Below, one piece after another: positions 57,724 through 64,000 of a stretch of 64,000 nucleotides of DNA. Source of the stretch: Nitrospira sp. (GTDB taxonomy: Bacteria > Nitrospirota > Nitrospiria > Nitrospirales > Nitrospiraceae); NCBI GenBank assembly GCA_021323395.1, contig JAJONL010000003.1:1-64000 (forward strand). Reading direction: 5' to 3'. The position numbers were made by a program, and so were the translations under genes. Below the pieces are notes generated by a model. That model was not told the DNA's origin. It searched no databases and saw only the letters and a program-made list of their open reading frames with translations. Positions within the stretch are counted from its first letter, which is position 1, and each line of letters opens with the position of its first letter.

Positions 57724-58656
57724 TTACTGTTGATGCTCCACCAGCGGCTGGATCTCCACGGAATGTCCGAGTGATTCGAGGCCGAAACGCGGATTCTCCA
57801 TCACTTTATAAGCCGTTCGGTTTCCCTTCGGAGCCGGAAGCGCCACCTGCTCAGTGGTCGTCCCGTCAGGCGCCACGGTGATGGTCCGCGTCACGCCCGG
57901 TCCGGACTGCGGATGCCACACGACCATTTGATAGGTTCCGGGGGGTACATGTTCAATTTTGAAGGCGCCCTGGTCGTCCGTAACCGCATAATACGGATTG
58001 TTGACGGCCATGGCCCAGCTTTCCATATAGGCATGGAACCCGCACTGCATGTAAAATGTGCGCCGTCCCTTATTCAGATAGATCGGCCCCACGAGGGATT
58101 TTCCCGGCGCATGATTATGAATGGCATGGAGGTTCCCGCGCTGATGTTGATGGTTCAGAATCAACGGGGTATTGAACAACACTCGAGCACCGGCTTCCGG
58201 AGACGTTTCATAACCCTGGATGTCGTGCATGACCGGATCCATATTGACCACTTCCACCGCGTGCCCGTTACGCACGATCGTCACCCAAGGTTGAAACATG
58301 CAATCCCGAGCTTCAATGAGAGGAACTGACAGATCGAACGGCTTGCCCGCCTCGATCCCCTCGAGCGTCACGATGGCATTCTTCAGGCCCCCGTCGGCCC
58401 CCACGTTGAAATCGTAGAGCAATCGCCAACCCTTCCCGTTGGAGATTCGTCCGCAATAGGCAGGATCCGGGAATGTGATGAGGTTAAACCCCTTCGGCTC
58501 CGGGATCGATCCCGACAAGGTCACTCGTCCATCCAGCGTGCCCCCATGGGGGACCTCGATGATGTCATAAGAGCCGGCTGTCGGAACGAAACTACAGAAC
58601 CAGACAGCCACGACGAACACGACAGAGCGGACCATGGCGGCTTGACTCACCCTCAT
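57724..58656 (-). CDS. Secreted cupredoxin-like / carboxypeptidase-regulatory-like protein
   Basis: NMDPVMHDIQGYE...FYMQCGFHAYMESWAMAVNNPYYAVTDDQGAFKIEHVPPGTYQMVVWHP. Confidence 0.8.
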   Translation of the reverse strand: MRVSQAAMVRSVVFVVAVWFCSFVPTAGSYDIIEVPHGGTLDGRVTLSGSIPEPKGFNLITFPDPAYCGRISNGKGWRLLYDFNVGADGGLKNAIVTLEGIEAGKPFDLSVPLIEARDCMFQPWVTIVRNGHAVEVVNMDPVMHDIQGYETSPEAGARVLFNTPLILNHQHQRGNLHAIHNHAPGKSLVGPIYLNKGRRTFYMQCGFHAYMESWAMAVNNPYYAVTDDQGAFKIEHVPPGTYQMVVWHPQSGPGVTRTITVAPDGTTTEQVALPAPKGNRTAYKVMENPRFGLESLGHSVEIQPLVEHQQ

Positions 58657-58681
58657 AAGTCCCCCATTCCTCGTTGCTCAA

Positions 58682-59590
58682 TTATGGAATTTGACGCTGC
58701 AGGGTGGGACGGATGTCGACCACCTTCCCCAACGATTCCGGCCCGTAGTGCGGATTTTCTTCTATCTCATGAACGCTGCGCCGCCCTTTGGGCGCCTCGA
58801 AGGAGAAATCGACTGCGGTCGTGCCCTTCGCTGGCACAGTGACTTTCTTCTGGAGCATGGTTCCGACTCCAGGGTGCCATGCCATCAGGGTATAGTCGCC
58901 CGGCGGGACATCGGTCAGCGTGAACGTTCCCCCCTCACCGGTGAGGATATAATAAGGATTGTCCACGGCTAAGCCCCAGCTCTCCATGTAGGCGTGAAAC
59001 CCACATTGCATGACGAACATCCGCCTACCCTTGGTCATGTGGATCTCTTCCTTGATGGGCTGGCCGGGTAAATGTTCGTGGTTCTCGGCGCTTACCACGC
59101 GCTTATGATGAGGGTTCATCGGCAGCGGCGTATTAAAAAGCACCCGCGGACCCAGTTGAGAAGTTTCGTAGGCTTGAATGTCGTGCATGACAGGATCCAT
59201 ATTCATGACGACCACATCCGCTCCATCCTTGACGACGGTGACGAAGGGAAGAAACCGACAGTCGCGGGCTTCAATCGTTGGAGGCTCGAACTTGAACGGC
59301 TTTCCCTTGGCGGCGTCGGTGAGCAGGACCACCACATCTTTTAATCCATCGCCTCCCGTCATTGAGAACTCGTCAAGAATTCGCCAGCCGGTCCCGGTCG
59401 AAATCCGGCCGCAGTACACAGGGTCGGGAAAGGTGATTAGGTTATATCCTTTCGGGGTAGGCTTCCCTCCCGTCATTGTGACTGTACCGGTAATGCTCCC
59501 GCCATCCGTGACCGCGATCTCGTCATAGGCCCACGACGGCGACCAGCAGACACCGAGGGCACAAACTACGGCAAGGCCGACCATTCGCAT
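58682..59590 (-). CDS. Secreted cupredoxin-like / carboxypeptidase-regulatory-like protein, tandem paralogue
   Basis: NMDPVMHDIQAYE...FVMQCGFHAYMESWGLAVDNPYYILTGEGGTFTLTDVPPGDYTLMAWHP. Confidence 0.8.
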   Translation of the reverse strand: MRMVGLAVVCALGVCWSPSWAYDEIAVTDGGSITGTVTMTGGKPTPKGYNLITFPDPVYCGRISTGTGWRILDEFSMTGGDGLKDVVVLLTDAAKGKPFKFEPPTIEARDCRFLPFVTVVKDGADVVVMNMDPVMHDIQAYETSQLGPRVLFNTPLPMNPHHKRVVSAENHEHLPGQPIKEEIHMTKGRRMFVMQCGFHAYMESWGLAVDNPYYILTGEGGTFTLTDVPPGDYTLMAWHPGVGTMLQKKVTVPAKGTTAVDFSFEAPKGRRSVHEIEENPHYGPESLGKVVDIRPTLQRQIP

Positions 59591-59681
59591 CTCATCCCTC
59601 CAGCAAAAAAATGTGGCGATATAATCGGTGTCCCAGGACATATGGGGCACTTTTTTCATCATACACAATCGAGACGCCATA

Positions 59682-59715
59682 ACAAAAGGGGGGAGCCCTT
59701 CCAGGCTCCCCCCTT
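59682..59715 (-). terminator. Rho-independent terminator of the multicopper oxidase gene
   Basis: AAGGGGGGAGCC/GGCTCCCCCCTT stem with TTTTGTT following on the minus strand. Confidence 0.82.
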
Positions 59716-59745
59716 CCCGCGCATCTCGTGAGAGATTCGACCGAC

Positions 59746-62700
59746 TTATTTGGCCGCGACAGGAATCGCGTGCCCAGCCGGCTGTTCTACCGCAGCACTC
59801 TTCGTACCGGCATTCGCGCCTGCCAAGGGCAGCAGCCGCTGGTCACCGGACGGCAAAACCCGCACATACCCCCACTGACCAGACTGCGAGTACGGCAACC
59901 GTTGATTGCTGTACACATAGTCACCAGGGAGACGGTACGGTCCACCCGCCGAGGGGAGGAACGCATCGAGGACTTCGGAGCCGGAATATTCGACCACGCT
60001 GATGTGGTCGGCCCCACGCATGAACGGTTCGATCGGCCATTCGTGCTTCTCGACGCTGAACATGCCGTTCTGCTCATTGCTCACGCCCAACACATGGATA
60101 CGCACCGGATCGCCGGCATGCGCCTCAATGAGCGGCGTCGCAGGATCTTCCGGTTTATCGGCCTTGCAAGGCTGGAACACCTTACCCAACGAGCAGCCCT
60201 GTTCTTCGCGGAACTTGTATGGTTCGGAGCGATAGTTCACTCCGGTCAAACCCGCGACGTTCTGAACGTACGGCATGAAGCTCGTGCCGATAATGTTGTC
60301 TTCATCTTGGAAGAACAACGCCACGTCCCGATAATTCGCGCGCATTTCATTGCCCGGGACCGAACGATCGATGATCACGTCGGCCATCCAGGAGTTCTTG
60401 TTGGAAAGGTCCGCACCGGTCTTGGGATCACGATACTTCGATCCCTTCGGACCCACTACCACGGCGCCGAATAACCCGTTCCGAGGATTGGTCATGACAT
60501 TGCCCCAATCCCACACCAACGACGTCGTCTCTCCGTTGAACGGATCGGCATAATAGGTGTATTCGCGGTCAGCACCCGGAGCAATCGTCTGGTCGCCAGG
60601 ATTGTTCCCCACGTTTGCGCCCATGGAGTCCTTGGGATCGAAGGCCAGACCGATCGCAGAGAACGAGGCTCTGCTGTCTTTCATCTTGTTCTTCAAATGG
60701 ACCTTCACGCAGTCACCGGTATTGACTCGAAGCGTGAGCGGCATCGGCTGTGTGCCTCCGGCCACTTTCGCCGTGTCTTCTTCCAACGCATAGATCTTGG
60801 CTTCCGAATTAGTCATCAGGATCTTGCGCTCGAAATCCACTTCGATTTCGTCCGGCGCCTTGGCATTGAACTTCATTCCTGGATAGTCCATCGCCACGAC
60901 GTTGAAGGCCTTAACCGGCGCATCGGCAGGACAGACCGGCAAAGGCTTCGGGATGTCGCCCTTGATCGAGAAGCCCGCGGGCAACTTCTTCAGATCCGCT
61001 TGTTCCTTGTCCAATACGCGGATGATTCCCCAGCCGCCCTCGGAGAATTTCGAGGATCGACCGTTGAAGTGAATATAGTCGCCGGCCTGATGCCGTGACC
61101 CACCCGCCTCGGGCACGACCAAATCGTACCGCTCCGCGATACCGATATGGATCGAGTTCTTCCGATTGGCGTCCGAGGCATACCGCTCACTCCAGAACGT
61201 ATGACCGGACAGGGTCCAGGTCATCGTCTCGTTCATCAGGGTATGCAGCAGACGGAACACCATCGTATCTCCCACATAGGCCCGCAAGGTCGGCGTATAG
61301 GGATCGCCATGCACGATACTGCTGAAGGCCTGCGACACATCAGGGTTCGTCGCCAACCGCTGCGCGATCGGCGCCGCTCTGAAATTCAAGCCGCTGCCTG
61401 TGGTATGTGTGCCACCGTTCAGGAATGGCATGGGTGTCATGTAGATTTTCTCGGGCATCATGAAGGACACCGTCTTCCCTGCCTCGAGCGCCACTTCGAT
61501 CGGCTGCCCTGGCGGGTTACCAGCCGTCACCACATTGACCGTGTGCGGCACGGTATCGTGCACTTGCACCATCAACTCGCGGAAGCTGTTGTTCACGCCA
61601 TGGCCGACCGGCTCGTTGGTGTGAATGTCCGCGATCGGTCCGCTGCGGACTGCTTTTCCGGTCTTTGGATCATGATAGGTGGACCCGACCGGCTCGGCGA
61701 TAAAGGTGCCGAAACCGCCGTGCGGCCAGGTGGTCGCACCGAACGCGTGGTCATGCCAGAACACGGTCCCCACGTCCGCATCCACCCAGAAGCGCTGCCG
61801 CACGAACTCCACGGTGACGATATCGTTGGCAGGATGATCGTTTCTCAGCCCTTTGGCCAACGTGATGGTATTGCCGTTGATGGCCTTGATGCGGGAAATT
61901 TCATTCCCCTTTACATTGTCGGCCCCGACGAGGATCAGCGTGCCGACATGGAACTGCTTGGCATTCTTCACCGTGATGGTGTTCGCGCCTTTCTTGGCCG
62001 GCGCGGTGAATACGGTGTTCATCGGGACGGGCAGTCCCTTGGGATTCTTCTTTTCCAGCATCGTGAACGGACGCACCGATTGCTCGTAGGAGAACCCGGT
62101 GATCACACCGTCGGACGCTTGATTGTCGAACTGCAGGAAATGCCAATGGGTGTTGATCTTCGATGATTGGAAGTTGGTGTAGTCATCGTCGTCCCATTCG
62201 CTGGTCAGGGTCCAGTCCACGCAATCGTAGATGTTGCCGCGAACCACCAACGGATATTTCAGATCGTCATTCTTTCTGATATCCGCTTCTTCTTCATGCA
62301 AGACATAGATCAAGCCGTTCGGATCAACGACTGAGGGCTCCTTGCCCGTCTTCTTCGCAATGGTGATCGGCAGCTTGATGAAATGAACGTTGAAGCTCTT
62401 GCGCCCCGCGTTTTCCGGGCACAGACTCCAGTTGCCGTTCTCGCCGGGTAATGCCTGATCCACACTTTCTTCGCCGTTGGCATCCCGGCGGATCATCTCC
62501 AACCAGGGTGCGCCCACGTGGTTCGGAGAGAACATCACGCGCTTCCCGAAGTGGGGGGTCAGGTGGGGCCAGGCAACTTTACCGGTCAAGGGCTCGAACG
62601 TGATCGGATGCCGCTTGCCCGGGTGGCTCGATTTGTACTTGGGATTGTCGATGGTGCTTTCCGGCTCGCTCAATGCACGGGTGCCTTCCCAGGCCCAATC

Positions 62701-64000
62701 CAACACCGTGGCATCGTAGGACACAATCTGACCCTTTTCGTCATTCTTGTGTCCCGGCTTGCCCATCGTCGGGAGCTGCATTTCGACCCAGTCCTTGATC
62801 GTAATCGTGGCGGGATTGGACTTCCAATCGCTCTTCCCCTTCTCGACGATCTTGAAGGACTTGCCGAACCAATCGACCGTCTGACCGACCAACTTGTCGG
62901 ACGTAATCGGCGCCCTAATGCGGCCCTTCCGATCGGGCAACTCACGCAGATCCGGCATCACGTCATTGCGCATGTCGCCCTGCTGAATCGTGTTGTACAC
63001 CCTCCAGTAACCCCACATTCCGGCCACATAATGGTGCGCGACGTGGCAATGGAAGAGGAAGTCACCGGCCAACTGCTGGCAGAGACCAGAGCCGCACTCC
63101 GTCTCCAGGTCCAAGGCCTCGGACGGCCCGATGACTTCGACGTCAACCCGGTCCGTCTTCGCGCGAATGACGGGATACTTGACCGGCCCGTTGACGGCGG
63201 TCGTCCATAGATTCATGTCATCAATCGCTCGCGGGCTCCGCGGCCACCTGATGGTGCCGCCATGGGGATGGTGACTATGGAACACTTCCGATCCGCCATG
63301 CACCAAACGGAACTTCGCCGGGTCCCCCATATAGGATCGGGGAATCGTCGGGGACGGGTCGCCGAAGGTATAGGAGCTATAGCCCATCGACTCGTCCTCA
63401 AAGCCGAAATACTCGTGTTGCACATGCATGTTGTTGATGCCGAACGGTTCGCTGCGATAGTTGATCGCGCGCCCACCCGGACGATAGGCATCCGTCAGCG
63501 GATCACGTTGCGGCAGGAAGTCGCCCTTCTTATTGACCGGACGGAACGCTTCGTCGCCGACTTCGTGATACATCAACACGAATTCCCGGAAATCAGGACC
63601 GGTTCCATTCTTGATGATGACCTGCCATCCGCTGGTGGCCGGCGTCGGATCACCGGAGCCCAATGGTTCGAGGTATTCAGACCCGCGTGGCTCAACGATG
63701 AAGGATCCGAAGAGTCCCATCACCGTCAACTCACGATCGTTGGCGAAGGTGTGGAATTGCCGCACCCCCTCTTGGGTGCTGGGATGGATATACCACTCGA
63801 AGTCTCCGCTCTTGTCCTTGGCGACGATCGAATCGGCATTGGTCGTGGCGGCCGACGCGCCGGTGGCACTGACCACCATGCTGGAGCCATGGATATGCAG
63901 GCTGACGTCCTCGCCACCTTCCAATTTGTTGCTCAATTTGATCCTGACGCAATCGCCCTGGTTGGCCCGAATGGCCAGCGGCTGAATCCACTGCGCCTGC
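59746..64000 (-). CDS. Giant multi-module multicopper oxidase, N-terminus beyond the window
   Basis: FLFHCHVAHHYVAGMWGYW (T1 Cu HCH...M), VFWHDHAFGATTWPHGG, FHSHHPHGG; the frame stays open to 64000 (QAQWIQPLAIRANQGDCVRIKLSNKLEGGEDVSLHIHG). Confidence 0.92.
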   Translation of the reverse strand, partial: QAQWIQPLAIRANQGDCVRIKLSNKLEGGEDVSLHIHGSSMVVSATGASAATTNADSIVAKDKSGDFEWYIHPSTQEGVRQFHTFANDRELTVMGLFGSFIVEPRGSEYLEPLGSGDPTPATSGWQVIIKNGTGPDFREFVLMYHEVGDEAFRPVNKKGDFLPQRDPLTDAYRPGGRAINYRSEPFGINNMHVQHEYFGFEDESMGYSSYTFGDPSPTIPRSYMGDPAKFRLVHGGSEVFHSHHPHGGTIRWPRSPRAIDDMNLWTTAVNGPVKYPVIRAKTDRVDVEVIGPSEALDLETECGSGLCQQLAGDFLFHCHVAHHYVAGMWGYWRVYNTIQQGDMRNDVMPDLRELPDRKGRIRAPITSDKLVGQTVDWFGKSFKIVEKGKSDWKSNPATITIKDWVEMQLPTMGKPGHKNDEKGQIVSYDATVLDWAWEGTRALSEPESTIDNPKYKSSHPGKRHPITFEPLTGKVAWPHLTPHFGKRVMFSPNHVGAPWLEMIRRDANGEESVDQALPGENGNWSLCPENAGRKSFNVHFIKLPITIAKKTGKEPSVVDPNGLIYVLHEEEADIRKNDDLKYPLVVRGNIYDCVDWTLTSEWDDDDYTNFQSSKINTHWHFLQFDNQASDGVITGFSYEQSVRPFTMLEKKNPKGLPVPMNTVFTAPAKKGANTITVKNAKQFHVGTLILVGADNVKGNEISRIKAINGNTITLAKGLRNDHPANDIVTVEFVRQRFWVDADVGTVFWHDHAFGATTWPHGGFGTFIAEPVGSTYHDPKTGKAVRSGPIADIHTNEPVGHGVNNSFRELMVQVHDTVPHTVNVVTAGNPPGQPIEVALEAGKTVSFMMPEKIYMTPMPFLNGGTHTTGSGLNFRAAPIAQRLATNPDVSQAFSSIVHGDPYTPTLRAYVGDTMVFRLLHTLMNETMTWTLSGHTFWSERYASDANRKNSIHIGIAERYDLVVPEAGGSRHQAGDYIHFNGRSSKFSEGGWGIIRVLDKEQADLKKLPAGFSIKGDIPKPLPVCPADAPVKAFNVVAMDYPGMKFNAKAPDEIEVDFERKILMTNSEAKIYALEEDTAKVAGGTQPMPLTLRVNTGDCVKVHLKNKMKDSRASFSAIGLAFDPKDSMGANVGNNPGDQTIAPGADREYTYYADPFNGETTSLVWDWGNVMTNPRNGLFGAVVVGPKGSKYRDPKTGADLSNKNSWMADVIIDRSVPGNEMRANYRDVALFFQDEDNIIGTSFMPYVQNVAGLTGVNYRSEPYKFREEQGCSLGKVFQPCKADKPEDPATPLIEAHAGDPVRIHVLGVSNEQNGMFSVEKHEWPIEPFMRGADHISVVEYSGSEVLDAFLPSAGGPYRLPGDYVYSNQRLPYSQSGQWGYVRVLPSGDQRLLPLAGANAGTKSAAVEQPAGHAIPVAAK

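Noticed and set aside
61147-62166. 339-aa plus-strand ORF antisense to the multicopper oxidase
   Set aside because: His/Arg/Asp-rich shadow of the conserved MCO frame.
1-64000. CRISPR arrays, tRNA or rRNA genes, toxin-antitoxin or restriction/defence islands
   Set aside because: Read through intergenic regions; no spaced direct-repeat arrays, cloverleaf-like sequences, rRNA segments or defence-gene signatures were recognised.

Overview
Gene-dense, GC-rich bacterial chromosome segment whose gene content resembles Nitrospira-type nitrite oxidisers (taxon inferred from content only; no rRNA marker is present). From left to right: an IS3-family element with a disrupted orfB; a bfd gene with a consensus promoter and an overlapping perfect 7-1-7 Fur-box-like palindrome; a decayed ISNCY/IS1202-like transposase flanked by a 17-bp direct repeat; housekeeping genes (rsh/relA-spoT, recJ, hppA) with an orphan Pup/UBact-type ubiquitin-like gene between recJ and hppA; an NXR-associated block without nxrA/nxrB (two tandem pentaheme cytochromes, PDZ protein, two EBDH/NxrC-like proteins, NHL protein, TatA, TPR protein, polytopic membrane protein, B12-radical SAM protein, TorD-like chaperone, 4Fe-4S protein); a WD40 protein and an NtrC-type two-component system; secF-secD-yajC-tgt-argS-GT9-mobA; and a respiratory and copper region from about 39 to 64 kb. 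That region encodes a diheme cytochrome fused to an EBDH-like domain, two more membrane-associated c-type cytochromes, two divergent CydA-like oxidase subunits with no CydB, unannotated 34-40 aa single-TM peptides, tandem SUMF1/FGE-like proteins, a double PCP_red-like protein, a DUF420-like membrane protein, three paralogous cupredoxin-like proteins with a CxxHxxM motif, and a giant multi-module multicopper oxidase that runs off the window end. No tRNA, rRNA or CRISPR array was seen.
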